This document shows, in pieces, positions 1-12,286 of a DNA stretch of 64,000 bases (positions are counted from its first letter, which is position 1; each line of letters starts with the position of its first letter). This DNA is from Crotalaria pallida. Taxonomy: Eukaryota; Streptophyta; Magnoliopsida; Fabales; Fabaceae. The stretch lies in NCBI GenBank assembly GCA_037953625.1, contig CM075653.1, positions 96,761,639-96,825,638 on the forward strand, given 5' to 3'. The notes under the pieces are model-generated. The model was not told the DNA's origin. It saw only the letters and a list, made by a program, of their open reading frames with translations, and ran no database searches. The position numbers were made by a program, and so were the translations under genes.

Positions 1-1550
1 CAAGCTTTTCAACATTTTGCAACTGAAGACTCACCCCATCTCTTTCGGATTTCAAGGATCGACGCCTTTTCCTTGGATTAGACGATCCTTCACCACATTC
101 AACAATGCATTCTGACCTTTGATCAACTCCAGAACCTTCAAAATTGTCTTTCACATTCTTCATTGTTTCATAACCTACATTTTCATACATATCTTTAGAT
201 GTTTTTCATTTAAGGCAATAAACATATTCAAAATATATTTATTACAACTACTAAAATACAAACATATCACTAAAATTATATATGAAAATACAAAGTACCT
301 GCGACTTTGTTAAACTCGCTTCCAAGATCACGCTTTGCATTTTGAACAACTGATTTACCCATCTTCACTCTATTGCATTGAGCAACAACACTGTTACCTC
401 CAAAACTATCAACCATTAATTCATCAATGCAAGTATTGGCCACCACGTTTAACAAACTGAGCCTATCACAGTGTCCTAATTTATAATTCCAAACATATTA
501 ACCATTAAAATTACATGATGATATAGCTACTACAAATAACAGCAAGGACAACCTAAAATACAAACCTTCCATTCTTGAAAATCCATGTTTGATACTATTA
601 CACTCAACGTTATCAGATACTTTCCTTTTTCCACGTTCACTAAATCTCCAGCCATGTAAAGTTGACATCACTTGGTCAGCTTTGCGCCTACTCACTTCAA
701 GATAAGCATCAACATCACTTGTCAAATTCACTTCGAATCCATCTTCCGAATTTCTAAAGACATCTACAAAGTCACAAAGTACGATCTTTTAATATCACCA
801 TTAAACCTTTTCAATAAACCAATAAAAAGATAAAATAGTTCACCTTCAACAACATTTTCATAACACACAGGAACATCTCGAAGTAAACCATCTTCATGAG
901 GGGCCAACACCATCTGCTTCTTCTCACTTCTAGCTTTTTTGTTAGATAGAGATTGCACACTAACACTGCCCACATTACACATATCCAATCCTACATTAAC
1001 CTCATAAAGTAAACCAAGATTACACATGACAAGACTTCCATGCCCTTCATCTCTAACATTGCTACACTTCAAATTACGGAATTTGGCAATTCCTACATAA
1101 AACAAATCTAAAAACAGTTTAGATTTAAATATAAAATATGAAAAAATTCCAATCACATTCTACATAATAACAGTATACTCAACATTACTCGTACACTTGA
1201 CTAAACAATTATATACCACTTACCTTGCTCTGCCACACTACTGTCTTCCGCAATATTGGTGACATCCTTTAAAACAGTCCTCCTAATTCGATAGCTTGAT
1301 ATGGACTTAGAGAGATTACCTGCCAAAATCAAAAATCCAGAAGGTGATTATAGAAGCATTTGAATACTTATTGACTGCCACTACTTTAAAAGAAGCATTT
1401 TAATAACCAAAAATAAATTAAACTAACTAATTAGCAATTTCAAAGGCTAAAGGAAGCATAACTACCTTCATCCGCTTGTACACCATGACCCACATCGCTT
1501 CTTCTTCTCCTACGCATCTTAATTCCATTTTCGACATTCTCTGAATCCAT
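1..1550 (-). CDS. Unrecognised multi-exon nuclear gene, 5' part only (runs off the left edge)
   Basis: Six coding exons can be chained on the minus strand: 1550-1466 (ATG), 1319-1224, 1092-844, 763-566, 475-299 and 111-1, each bounded by GT donors and AG acceptors. Every junction is phase 1, and all internal exons are multiples of three (96, 249, 198, 177 nt), which strongly supports the model. About 305 residues are visible. The start has an Arg run (residues 13-17), exon 2 has RRTVLKDVTN, and exon 6 has a basic PRKRRR, both suggesting a nuclear protein. The KDVTN motif resembles the N-terminus of plant A2-type cyclins, but no cyclin box is in view; it would have to lie left of the window. 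The middle exons match no domain I recognise. The gene faces away from the PRIN2-like gene, with about 1.2 kb between the start codons. Confidence 0.6.
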
Positions 1551-2731
1551 CTACGTTGAGATTTATGAAACCTAAACACAAATCTGCATCACATAGTAGA
1601 AGAGAAAACCATTCAGCTCATATGAAACTCCATCGACACAGAGAAAAAAGAACTTCGACATAGCTGACAATTCCAAGCGAAATTAAATTACCTTAATGAA
1701 ATTTATATATCGTAAACACATGCCTTAAGCAAATAACAATAGAAGAAACACTCGTTTAGCTAATCTGAAAATCCGTCGCCACAGAGAGAGCTTCTCCTCG
1801 ACATGTTCACACCTCCAAGCTAAACTGCAATTACCTTAACAACAACAATTTGCCCTAATGTCCCCGTAAACTTCCAAGAGAAGCTATCTAGCAGTCCAAG
1901 CAACACATGCCCCTCACGTGGATAACTTAAGTTCCGCTACAGTACAAATGCAATCACACTGTTCATCAACAGTAAACCACCACTCACAATACACTGTTCC
2001 TTGTACAGTGCACACACTCACATTTTCACTGTTGCAATTTTAAATGTCCATTGTTCCGGAAGTGTTAAGCAAAGGATTGCCTTAAAGGACTAACTTTAAT
2101 TCTACATTTTAAAAATATATTGATTAAAAACTTAAAAGTTGAAAATTAATCTAGATTACCAATTGAAACTCAACATAATGCAAATTGTAGAGTATTATTA
2201 ATACTTTTTCTTATTATTTTTTTAAGGTATTTGTTTGCGCAATTGGGTAATTAATCATTTCGACAATGTCGGGCCTTTTCGAAGGCTAGTCTCCCAGCAA
2301 GGCCTCTTACATTCGCAAGAGCAACACTTACTTAAATAGCAACAGATCCCTAGGTTTTGTTTGGATTGGTGGAATGTGATAGAATAGAGGGAAATAAAAT
2401 GATATTTAAACAAGTTCCATTGTTTGGATTGAAATATTTATAATGGAATGGAGTTGAACCTGGTAGAATGAATTCCATCCAATTCCATCAAAAATTTCAC
2501 TTTCATCCCTCCCAAATTAAGATGTATGTTATGAAACCAAATAATGGAGCATTACTTTTGTTCCACCCTAGTCCGGTCAACCCAATCTTATTTCATTCTA
2601 TTTCAATGCAACTGCAACAGCAAATAACTCATAGGATACTTGGAGATCTTCTTCCACCAAATTCAGTCCACCAGGCACCAACACTTAATAATATTACCCC
2701 TTTTCCCTATCTTCCTGGCACTCCTCTCTCA
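1551..2731. other. Intergenic region between two divergent genes
   Basis: This span holds the 5' flanks of the minus-strand gene and of the PRIN2-like gene. Inside it is a diverged duplication (1617-1900) and, near 2350-2550, an AT-rich stretch with repeated TTTGGATTG and GGAATGGA words that looks like the remains of a MITE without clear ends. No further coding sequence seen. Confidence 0.5.
1617..1900. repeat. Diverged direct duplication of about 141 bp in the 5' flank
   Basis: The stretch starting near 1617 (GCTCATATGAAACTCCATCG) reappears near 1758 as GCTAATCTGAAAATCCGTCG. Both continue with a CACAGAGAGA-like run, a TCGACAT word, a CCAAGC word and an AATTACCTTAA word. The copies are clearly diverged, so the duplication is old. 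Confidence 0.45.
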
Positions 2732-3594
2732 ATGGTGCGGACGCCGGCGACAACTTTCTCTCCTCCAACTCTGCGACCTTGCACCACCTTTACCCCCATT
2801 TCTCTTCCTCTCTCATTCTCAACTCACAAACCAAACACACTCAAACCAAAACCCAACCTCCAAAAATTACACTCCTCATTTCCATCTTCTCAAAATGAAA
2901 AAAAGCTCTCAACTTTACCACTCAGACAGAGACAGCTTATTATTACTAAAGCAGCCTCTGAGTACAAATTCCCTGACCCTATTCCTGAATTTGCGGATGC
3001 CGTGAGTTTTCGAAGCCCCCCTTATTTTTTTTTTTTTTGGTTCTAGTATTATTTATTTAATAATAAATAATAAATAATAAATTAACTCCATTTCCCTCTT
3101 TATTTATTTATTTGGGTTTGTAGGAGATTGAAAAGTTCAAAACTCATCTTTTGAAAAGGCTTTCGAAGAAAGATATATATGGAGAATCAGTTGAAGAAGT
3201 TGTGGGAATTTGCACTGAGGTGGGTTTCTTTATCCTTCCCCTTTTTTTTAGCTTACTCCCATGATTATTTTTGGGTTTTTGCTGTTTGTTTGTTGCTTTG
3301 AGTTTTAAATTTTGTTAAATTTTTTTGGTCTATTTTCTATTTTCTATGCTCTTTTAGCTATTTTATTTTGTCTCATAAAGTTATGTTATTTTAGAAACTC
3401 ATACTCATTCATACTTTTATGCTCATTTCTTCATCCCTCTTCCATATAATCTTTATACATTTGTTATTATTCTATCTTCCTATTATTAAATGAGGATAAT
3501 TTCGTCAAAATATACTAAATTCTTACATCACTTACTCATCATTCCTTAATCTATGTGCAAGAGCCTAAAATAACTTAACTTTATGAACCGGAGG

Positions 3595-3629
<35 letters not shown>

Positions 3630-5478
3630 TCTAAATATTAGTTTAGTGAAAGATTCCAATTCTAGGGGGTATTCTCTCTCATTGTAATGACGAAGAAGAT
3701 AGGAGTGGTAATCTAGGAAGCACAAATGAGATAGGGATATAACAAATCATCAAAAATTTACAAGATTTGATATCTGTGTGTGACACGTCCGGAATATAGT
3801 GCGAGTGAAATGAAATACAAGTAAAGGGTGGCCCTAGTGCACGAGTCTTCCACCTAGTGAAATGAAATACAAATATGAAAATGAAATGAGAGTGAGTGGC
3901 CCAAATTACTAGTCAGGCGGGGTTTTGGTAACACCGTCAAATACTCGAAAGGTAGCATGCTCTAGTGTGGAGGACTCTCACACTTGAGGGGGAGGGTTTA
4001 AGTAATCCAAGCGTGAGGGAAATAAGTCTCACTCTCACATCAAGATGGAACGAACAAAATGAGGAATGTATAAGTGAATGGACTCGTGAACCTAATGCCT
4101 AAATGTATTGGCTATGTTGCGCGGGTACTCTATTTTTGGGCTCGTACCCGTACCGGGTACTTTTTGGGTGCGGGTACTCTAGTTTTTGGTCCCCTATATA
4201 TTAACGTACCCATACTCTAGTTTTTACGAAAATGCCGTACCCCCGTACCCGATACGTACCGCGCACCCGGTACATACCCGAACCTGTGCAACATAGTGTA
4301 TTGGGTTTAGATGTGATGTCAGAACTACTGGTTATTAGCTTAGCCCATGGTTGAATATCTCCCAAATTAGAATATAATATTAATATAAAAAGTCAAATTT
4401 AAAAGTAAAAAGATACTAGAAACAATGATTTAAAAAGGTAGTGTGAGTCCATTGTGTACATAATTAGATGTTATTAGTTATCTAATTATTGTAGCATTTT
4501 CCATATAATAATATAAAAATTCAAGAAGTAAAAGTAATCCGAAAGTGTCTATGTCTATGAAATGTTTGATACTTGTACGTATTGAACACTGACATGATGA
4601 CTATTTTGAAGTGTTTATGCTTCATAGGCTGTAATAAGGTCAATGATTAATTGATTGTGGTACATCAATCTTATTTGTTAGTATGCCAAACCTTTGAAAG
4701 CATTCCTTGTCACCCTTGCTTTGGATGTGTTCAACTTTATTGGAGAAGTAAATCATGAACGATCCTACTGCATGATATTTACTAGTTTAATTTGTGGCTT
4801 TTCTGGTGTTTTAATTTAATGGTTTTCTTGCAATAAAAAAGAGGTCATGAGGTTCCATCTATGATTTTATTAGATGCAGGATAAAACTTGGTTGGCTGTG
4901 TACTACTCTAATTTTAAAAAAGTTGCAACTTGATCTTATCCCATCCATAGGCATTGGAAGACTGTAAAGTCCTAATAACTAAGTTAGACATCATGGTAAA
5001 AAGTTATGTAACTGGTAGTCAACTATATGAGGATAGTTCAACAACCAGAAAAAGTAGAGAGGGGAATAAAAAGAAGAAGTTTTATCTGACCATGATATCA
5101 ATATTTCTGTATTTTAGTCATTGGAATTTGGAAGTGTTCATTTAGAATATATCTTTCAAGTTGCTTTAATCTCTTTCATATTTGATTGTGTTACACAACA
5201 TTTCAAATGCAAACTTGTTTCATCCTCTCTCCCTTCCTTGGGAATTCTGAATTTCTGATAATATTATACATTGAATTGAACAGATTTTTAGCACTTTCCT
5301 ACATTCCGAGTATGGAGGTCCGGGGACGCTCTTGGTCAACCCTTTCGTTGACATGGCTGATGCTGTAAATGACCAGGGGTTCCCGGGAGGGTCACAAGCT
5401 GCGCGTGTTGCTGTCAAGTGGGCCCAAGAGCATGTTGACAAGGACTGGAAAGAATGGACTGGTGGTGATAGCAACTAA
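2732..5478 (+). CDS. PRIN2: PLASTID REDOX INSENSITIVE 2-like protein, chloroplast
   Basis: Three exons, 2732-3001, 3124-3219 and 5284-5478, join in phase 0 to give 186 residues ending in TAA. I chose the ATG at 2732 over an in-frame one 88 codons upstream because it opens a Ser/Thr/Pro-rich, acid-poor stretch like a chloroplast transit peptide (about residues 1-70). The mature part has YKFPDPIPEFADA, then EEVVGICTE, then SEYGGPGTLLV and a C-terminal DKDWKEWT, which I recognise as PRIN2. In Arabidopsis that protein supports the plastid-encoded RNA polymerase and redox control of plastid transcription. Cys120 is the only Cys after the likely transit peptide; the family is reported to use one conserved Cys for redox-controlled dimerisation. 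Intron 2 (3220-5283) is long and holds an AAT repeat and a hAT MITE. Confidence 0.8.
3597..3629. repeat. (AAT)n microsatellite in PRIN2 intron 2
   Basis: About eleven perfect AAT/TAA units in a row inside the second intron of the PRIN2-like gene. Confidence 0.9.
4112..4296. mobile_element. hAT-type MITE (185 bp) with exact 8-bp target duplication
   Basis: The element starts CTATGTTGCGCGGGTA and ends with the inverted counterpart CTGTGCAACATAG. It is flanked on both sides by TGTATTGG (4104-4111 and 4297-4304), an exact 8-bp target-site duplication typical of hAT elements. The inside is a run of GTACCC/GGGTAC words with no coding potential. It lies in PRIN2 intron 2. Confidence 0.8.
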
Positions 5479-6455
5479 ACAGAGTACCTCTTTTTTGTAT
5501 GTAATCATTTGGTCCTAGCAACTGAGATGCTTGTTGTAACTTGTAAGAGCTGATGAGCAGGTTTGATATTATTTATTTGTCTCTTAAGAGAATGAGTTTA
5601 GGACAGTTGTTGAGAAAGATTTGTATAGACGTGGAATTGTTTACTTTGGCACATGAAGCTTGATGCATTTGATACATTTTTGGACCAATATTTTGTGTTT
5701 TCCTTTAAGAAACCCTGTGCATGTGCTGTTTCATGTGGGAGGTGTTAGACCAGTCACAACACTGACAAGGGAAGTGGCACAAAGTGTGGTGCAGGGAATG
5801 TTTTGATTTTTAACATGTTTGGTTTCGAGTCAGAAAATAAATTCTGGTCCCAAAATCACTTTGGAGCATAAGCAACTGTTAATAGCGTTGGTATTCCAGA
5901 ATTGATTCTGGGTTGACTCTTCGTAGAACCAAATATGCACTTTGACTTTTGTTGCGTGCCATTTTGAATCTAAGATGAGATGATGGGTTGGTACATTTGT
6001 TATTTACTCCATATAGCAAATTTTTTAAAGGCAAAAAATTAAGTGACATGTTTTCAATGCTTTGTCTAACTTATACTTATCAACCAATAATTTATAAGCC
6101 TTTGAAACTGATAAGTTAATACATTTTTCATTGATTAACCAACCACAATTTATAGTATGCAATTTCATAGTTTTTTTTTTATGTTTTATTTTTTATCATT
6201 ACCAATTTGCAAAATTTACTATCTTTGTAAAACAAAAAGAGTACAAAATTTTTTAGGGGTTTTTTTTTTTTTGTGAGCAACAACCATTTTTTTTGGTGAA
6301 CAGGGGTTAAAGATATATAGGTAGAGTGAAAAAAAAATTAAAAAAGTGATTAATATAGGTGGAATTTGAGGGCACAATATAGAAGTTCACTAATAAATAT
6401 TTATAATGCTGCAGAGTGTGTATACAAAAAATAATATAAAAAAGAAAATTAAAAT
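5479..6455. other. Downstream flank of PRIN2 up to the tRNA-Asn gene
   Basis: The first few hundred bases are presumably the PRIN2 3' UTR. A probable MITE lies at 5816-5938. From 6000 on the sequence is AT-rich with several poly-T runs. No gene seen. Confidence 0.5.
5816..5938. mobile_element. Probable short MITE with inverted ends
   Basis: The left end (TGTTTGGTTTCGAGTCAG, then AATTCTGG) is matched in inverse orientation by the right end (CCAGAATTGATTCTGG, GTTGACTC, GAACCAAATA). No clear target duplication was found, so the superfamily is left open. Confidence 0.45.
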
Positions 6456-6479
6456 CGCTAGAAGGAGGGCTTGAACCTC

Positions 6480-6512
<33 letters not shown>

Positions 6513-6529
6513 AACTGAGCTATTCCAGC
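6456..6529 (-). tRNA. trnN-GTT: tRNA-Asn (GTT)
   Basis: Read on the minus strand, the 74-nt sequence folds as a tRNA: acceptor GCTGGAA pairs with TTCTAGC, the D-arm box TAGCTCAGTTGG and T-arm GGTTCAAGCCC are present, and the anticodon loop is CTGTTAAC (GTT, Asn). There is no intron and no encoded CCA. A TTTT run directly downstream on the minus strand (6451-6454) fits a Pol III terminator. It looks like a functional cytosolic gene. Confidence 0.95.
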
Positions 6530-7390
6530 AGATGATATGCTTGATCAAATTTATAATTTCAAATCTTTACGATTAAATAACAAATGGTTTTTCTTCTTTT
6601 TCCACCGTAGCTATTACCCAATTGTACTGTAATTTAAATCATTTCATTTTGGTCTCGTGACTGATTTTCTTCGGCCAATAATACCTACCCACGGCTGAAA
6701 ATTTGACGCACCTATTTGACCTTCTCAGTTCTCACGAATGAGGGAAAAGGTTTGGAATTGTCACCCCAAACATTATCCACACACCTCAATTTAAATAGTG
6801 CAATCACATTTTTATCCTTTATTTAAAAATTGTTAGTTTATGTACTCCAATTATATCCCCACACCCCATCAAAATAGCCCCACACCCCATCCCCTCCATC
6901 CTTCCTAAAACCCACTTAACATACTCCCTCCAACACTTTCATCAAATCCTTATTTTCTCTAAACATCTCATAACCTCGAACCTTTCATCATCCCATCAAC
7001 CTTGTTTTGCTTTTCCTTATCAAATTTTGTCCTTACCAAATTTAAGCGTTGCTTCTCCACGATGTTGCTATTGTGTTGGCTCCTGTTTTCGTAAGGTTTC
7101 TTTTTTTTAATGTACGTTAATATTCCGACGAACCAGAGTCGGAAAATTATATTTCTGACTCGTGGATCTCGGAAACTATATTTAAAATTAGCAAATGATA
7201 ATTCCGAAATTATATTATCGGAATATAATATTTCCGATAGACTGTAGTCAGAAAATTGAAATTATTCTCGAATTTTAGGTCTCGAAAATCCTTCCTTTTA
7301 ATATAAAAATGTGTCTAATGGAGCTCTCTCATTCACCCATTTCAAAATGCTGCTCTCTCATTAAAAGTTGGTTTTTCCAACTCAATGAGG
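6530..7390. other. Intergenic, AT-rich, with one arm of a distant inverted repeat
   Basis: At 6748-6790 a block reading TTTGGAATTG, then AACATTATCCACACACCTCA, is the inverted counterpart of blocks at about 9885-9925 and 10020-10060. The rest is pyrimidine-rich non-coding sequence with no gene seen. Confidence 0.4.
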
Positions 7391-7996
7391 GCATCCACAT
7401 GTCCATCCTTTTTTTAAAAAAATTTTAATTTTGAAAATCAAATTACAACATGCAAGTTACACTTTGTAACTGCATAGTGCTTTGTCTCCTTCTCTATTCA
7501 TTTATCAGTTTGTACTTTCTCCCTAATCTATTATCCTCCCTGAATCTCCCTAATCTATCATCCTCCCTGAATCTAAAAGGGGCTGAAGAAATCTTTCTAC
7601 TTGGGTCTACTCCGACCATCATTCAAATTCGCGAATTTGTTGTTACTTCCATTGTTATTCTCATTAAGATTATCACCTTCTTAATCCCTCTTCTGTCATT
7701 ATATAGGCATCCACATGTCTATCCTTTTTTTTATTTTAATTTTGAAAAGCAAATTACAAAATGCAAGTTACACTTTGTAATTGCATTAGCAGTGCATTTT
7801 TCTCCTTCTCTATTCATTTATTAGTTTGTACTTTCTCTCTAATCTATCATCCTCCCTGAATCTAAAAGGGGCTGAAGAAATCTTTCTACTTGGGTCTACT
7901 CTGACCATCACTCAAATTTGCGAATTTGTTGTTACTTCCATTGTTATTCTCATTAAGGTTATCACCTTCTTCATCCCTTTTCTATCATTATATATA
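7391..7996. repeat. Tandem duplication, period about 316 bp
   Basis: GCATCCACATGTCCATCC at 7391 recurs as GCATCCACATGTCTATCC at 7707. Both copies continue in parallel through GAATCTAAAAGGGGCTGAAG, CTTGGGTCTACTC and TCATTATATA. Both are open in one frame for over 100 codons, but the predicted peptide is hydrophobic, low-complexity and matches no family I know, so I do not call a gene. Confidence 0.8.
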
Positions 7997-9207
7997 GTTG
8001 TTCATTGTTAGGCCACATTTATTATTGCTCTTTAGGATCAAATATACCTTTACCTATATTATATATCGATATTTTATTCTTTTTATTTATTTATTATTAT
8101 GTGAAATTGAACTTGAAATATATTACTTTATATTATACAAACCAGTCCATTGGAAGTTTCTCATTCACTTTCATTCAAATACTGCTCTCTCATTGAAAGT
8201 TAGGATTTTCTCTTCAATAAAATTGCATCAACAATTGTTGTACAAGTTAATTTTGAGAGAACAATTAGTTGTTGAAATTATTATAAAGAAATTATTTGAC
8301 TTGCAATTTCGGTTAGTTGGGGATCATCATCTTTTTCTTTTCTGCCTATTATATCTGTAATTTCTGATTCTTTCCTTTGTTTGGCTTTCTTTGTTTCAAT
8401 AGGCTTTCTTTTTTTGGATTGTGGTTATCTCTTTTGACATGGTAATTGTTGGAGTGTTATCTTCTTCCCCCTAATATCTTTTCATTTGTTTGGTTGTTTT
8501 TATCTTTTATTTTTATCCTTTTCATTGTTATTTTATTCTTTAATTCTTATTGATGTATTTATTTTCAACATTTAGTTTATCAAGTCGTAGTTTATCCCTC
8601 ATATAATCTAATGAAAATTAATTTCATTTCTCTATTTCTATATAGTTTCAAAATTTAGGTATGCTTATGACAAATAAAAAAAGTTTAACAAAATATTTAC
8701 ATCATGACAATTTCTAAAAGCAAGATAATCATATTTTTCTAGATCAAGCTAATCATGTTGTTTGGCCTACAAATTTGATTTAGTATGAATGCTTGAAATA
8801 TAAAAATAACCAATATTATATGTTCTCAAAATAATATTGATTATACAAAATTAATATTGGATATATATTTTTATTTACTTCACTTAATTAAATTTAATTT
8901 AAATACACGTACCCTTATTGAAAGAAAAAAATATTTATGCATGACAATGATTTAAAAATAGATGACAGACATATGTGGTTTGGATGATGAATAACAATTT
9001 TTTTTAAATGATGAAATAACTTGACACGATTAATATATTCCATACTTATATTCATTAAATCTATCTGATCTATCATGTGTCATCTAAAAAAGAATTCAAG
9101 AATCATAATATGTATTATATATATATACACACACACATATACACACACACACACTATAATTAAGGATGAATGGTTAAAGGATTAATTTATAGTGTTATAT
9201 CAAGTTT

Positions 9208-9240
<33 letters not shown>

Positions 9241-9511
9241 ATTTTTTTAAATGTTTGAATAGTATTTCTCAAATTAAAATAGAATAATAAATGTAGCAGA
9301 TTGACACCATAATATATAAAAAAAAAAGATACATTATATATTGTTAGTATGTTTTCACCAACTTGATCATTTGAATTTTATCAAGTAATCTTGTGTTTAC
9401 AAATGAGTTGATATTAATTCAATTCGAAAAACAAAATGATTTACAATTATTAACTACATTAACTTTCCAATGATAAATAGCTAACAATATGTAGGCAATC
9501 AAACAAACATT
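7997..9511. other. AT-rich non-coding region, likely the body of a Helitron
   Basis: No coding sequence recognised. Because a Helitron-type 3' terminus sits at 9538, much of this stretch may be Helitron interior, but I could not locate a convincing 5' TC end. Confidence 0.35.
9117..9242. repeat. Inverted pair of mixed TA/CA and TA/TG microsatellites
   Basis: A TA run followed by CA repeats (about 9117-9154) is mirrored by a TA run followed by TG repeats (about 9211-9242). The two arms are complementary and could form a hairpin with a loop of about 55 bases. Confidence 0.75.
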
Positions 9512-9538
9512 CCGTGCAATGCACGGGCTTAAAACTAG
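9512..9538 (+). mobile_element. Helitron 3' terminus
   Basis: A GC-rich hairpin (CCGTGC, loop AAT, GCACGG; 9512-9526) is followed 8 bases later by CTAG, then T at 9539. A hairpin close before a terminal CTRR next to a target T is the standard Helitron 3' end. The matching 5' end was not found. Confidence 0.75.
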
Positions 9539-9825
9539 TAACTAATATGTGTTTCTTTTAATACAAAAAATTATCTGATATTTTTTTTAATACAGAAGTC
9601 ATGGATCCTTGTCTTGAAAGAAGAATGGAAGACTGTGTGAGAATAAGAAGTTGAAGCTTTGGAGAGGTGATGGAGAAACCGTAGAAGGAGAAGTTGGACC
9701 GTTGGAAATGGGTCTGAGTTTTGTGAGAAGAAGAAACCGTAAAAGAAGGAGAGGGTGATGGGTTGAATTGCTGCCACTAATTTTGCCAAGATGAGGAGTG
9801 AAGGTTGGAGGAAGAAGCGATTCTA

Positions 9826-10080
9826 GAGAATATGAAAGTGAGTTTTTAATTTGCAATTGAGGGAAAGGCAAAACAATAATTTCACACTGAAATTGGGGTG
9901 TGTGGATAATGCTTGGAGTGGGAATTCCAAAACTCATGGGGAAATATGAAACGATTATGGAGAATATGAAAGTGGGTTTTTAATTTGCAATTGAGGGAAG
10001 GGCAAAACAATAATTTCACACTAAAATTGGGGTGTGTGGATAATGCATGGAGTGGGAATTTCAAAACTCATGGGGAAATA
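9826..10080. repeat. Tandem duplication, period 134 bp
   Basis: GAGAATATGAAAGTG at 9826 recurs at 9960. Both copies share TTTTTAATTTGCAATTGAGG, AATTGGGGTGTGTGGATAAT and AAAACTCATGGGGAAATAT with few differences, so the duplication is fairly recent. Confidence 0.85.
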
Positions 10081-10117
10081 TTCGGTTAAATTATAATAAC
10101 TTTACTTTATAGTTGTA

Positions 10118-10388
10118 CTCCCTCCGGTCTCTAATATAACCACCATTTGACCAATTTCACTCCCTTTAAGAAAGTTAGTTAATATTGTTAGTGGTATTGA
10201 AAATGTAAATATTTGGTATATTTTTTCAAAAGTACCCTATAATTATTATTGGAAATCTAAAAAGTGTTGAGTAAATATGGGTGTTTGTGGAAAAGAAGTA
10301 ATTAATGTTATTGGAATTTGGAAATGAAGCTTATATTAAGGACAAAAAAAAGTCTTCAAAAGGGGCTTATATATAGGACCGGAGGGAG
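10118..10388. mobile_element. Stowaway MITE (271 bp)
   Basis: The ends CTCCCTCCGGTC and GACCGGAGGGAG are inverted repeats flanked by TA on each side (10116-10117, 10389-10390), the Stowaway (Tc1/mariner) signature. The interior is non-coding and AT-rich. Confidence 0.9.
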
Positions 10389-10555
10389 TATTTATTTATT
10401 TAGTTTTTATAATGTGTGTTTATGACACATTTTTAAAAACCCATACTAGACAAGATTGATTATATACATAATAAAATTTATGTACATTAATAATGATAAT
10501 AATAATTTTAATACAAACTTACTCATTGTAAATTTTTTGAAATATATGCTACGAC

Positions 10556-12286
10556 TAGGGATGAGCATGAGACGGGATACACTTATTCCTAACTCGTCCT
10601 TAAATATTTATCGAGTCAAATGTTGAACCCGAACCCATACCTAATTAGAAAGTGACACAATATGGACGAGTTCAAATTAGGATGAGTCAAGAGAGGAATA
10701 AGTGGGGTTGAGTCGAGACAAAAATGCAAGGATAAAATTTATGAATGGTATGGATATATTTTTGAGACAAAAAAGAGAGAAAATTGATATGATGCAATAA
10801 GTTCTTCATCATAAAGTTTTTTTATTTGTCAGATTGTTAAAATAATTTATAAAATTTAAATCTAAAGTGATATGATTGAAGTGATTGCATAATGATAGTT
10901 GATTATATTGTCTCATCATTATGGTCACTCTACGTGATTTATGTATTCTGCACAACTTGAAAAGTGAAAATATCAAGATGCTTTACTGTTTAAAGAGGAA
11001 AAAGATGAATCCTTCACTAACAAGTATTTGTCATATTTTGATTTAACCCACACATCAACATAATTTTAATTTGTCATCGACACAAACATCCATCTTAATC
11101 AAGACACACTCACATTATATTATTAATTATATGCTTGGGATATTACATGTTTGAATTTGTGCTCATTTTGATTTTTATTCTTACCAACATAAAAGTTTAA
11201 ACGAAAGTAAACTAGTGAAGCACCTTAGAATATTGATATACATTGAGGATGAGAGGATGGGTCAGGTGACCGGGCATATATCCGAACAATCATCTTTTGT
11301 ATCTGGTTTGTCCTTTTTGTGTCAATCGTGACAGGTCAAACCCAACCCGTAGTCTTTGGAATGAGACGGGTTCAAGAGACGGGGTCAAGTCTTGCTCACC
11401 CTTACCTAGGGGTGTAAGTGGTCCTGGTCCAGACCGCGAGACCGGTCAGATTGAATCGAATTGGGCTGAAAAAATCAATTTGGTGCGGTCTCATGGTCCG
11501 GTCCGGTCTCAATATTATCTAGACCGACGACCAATGGTCCGGTTAATGATCTCGCAATTTCTAAGACCGCGTAGACCGGACTGGACCAATTCTCTATTTT
11601 TTTTGTTTTATATATATATTTTTCTAGTTACAATTTTACACCCAAATCCTTAAATACCAATAAAATCCCAATCTTCAACCTATCAAAATAAACATTCCTT
11701 TAAAAAAAACATTACAGAGAAAGAGAGGGAGAGAAGCAACAACGACGACATCAGCATCAACCCTAAGAGAAAGAGAGGGACAGAGAGAAGCAGCAACGAC
11801 AGCGACCCTTAGAAAGAGAGGGAGAAACGACAAAGAGCAGCGACAACCTATCCACCGTCATCGCCACCGCCCCCTTGCATCCCAAATCTAGCAAGATGTC
11901 TTCTTCTTCGATGTCTTCTTCTTCTTCTTCTTTATCTCTCTCTCTCGCTCTCTTTCTCTCTCTCTCTCTCTCCCTCTCCCTATCGTGCTTTCTCTCTCTG
12001 ACACACACTTTCTCTTCTTCTTTGACATCTTCTTCTTCTCCATCTCTCTCTGTCGCGCTCTCTCTCTCACTTTCTCTCTCCCTCAAACTAAGGTTCCAGC
12101 AAGGCTGCTTTGCTTAATTAACAAGACCATAGTCTGGATGGGACTATGTTTGGTTCGATCCGGTTCGGTCTTTGGGTGTGGATGATGTTTGGACGGAACC
12201 AGACTAGATTACCTTACTTTAATCGATCCGGTCTATGATATCAGTGAAAGACCTAACCAAATCGGACCATTACACCCTTGCCCTTA
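10556..12286. mobile_element. Outer hAT-type element, interrupted by a second hAT element
   Basis: The left end reads TAGGGATGAGCA. The right end, after skipping the inner insertion, reads TTGCTCACCCTTA, which is its inverse with two or three mismatches. Flanks are GCTACGAC (10548-10555) and CCTACGAC (12287-12294), an 8-bp duplication with one mismatch. No transposase is recognisable, so it is non-autonomous or decayed. Confidence 0.7.
11407..12280. mobile_element. Inner hAT-type element (874 bp) with exact 8-bp target duplication
   Basis: The ends TAGGGGTGTAA and TTACACCCTTG are inverted repeats flanked by CCCTTACC on both sides (11399-11406 and 12281-12288). GGTCCGGTC-type words lie near both ends. 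The centre (about 11710-12100) is a purine-rich then CT-rich simple-sequence block. That block yields Ser- or Arg/Glu-rich reading frames on both strands that I treat as artefacts. No transposase motif. Confidence 0.85.

Noticed and set aside
7450..8360. Several overlapping ORFs of 60-124 codons
   Set aside because: AT-rich tandemly duplicated DNA that translates to hydrophobic low-complexity peptides; no recognised family and no splice context.
11763..12117. Long Ser/Leu- and Arg/Glu-rich reading frames on both strands
   Set aside because: They come from CT/GA simple repeats inside the inner hAT element; low complexity, with no domain or homology cue.
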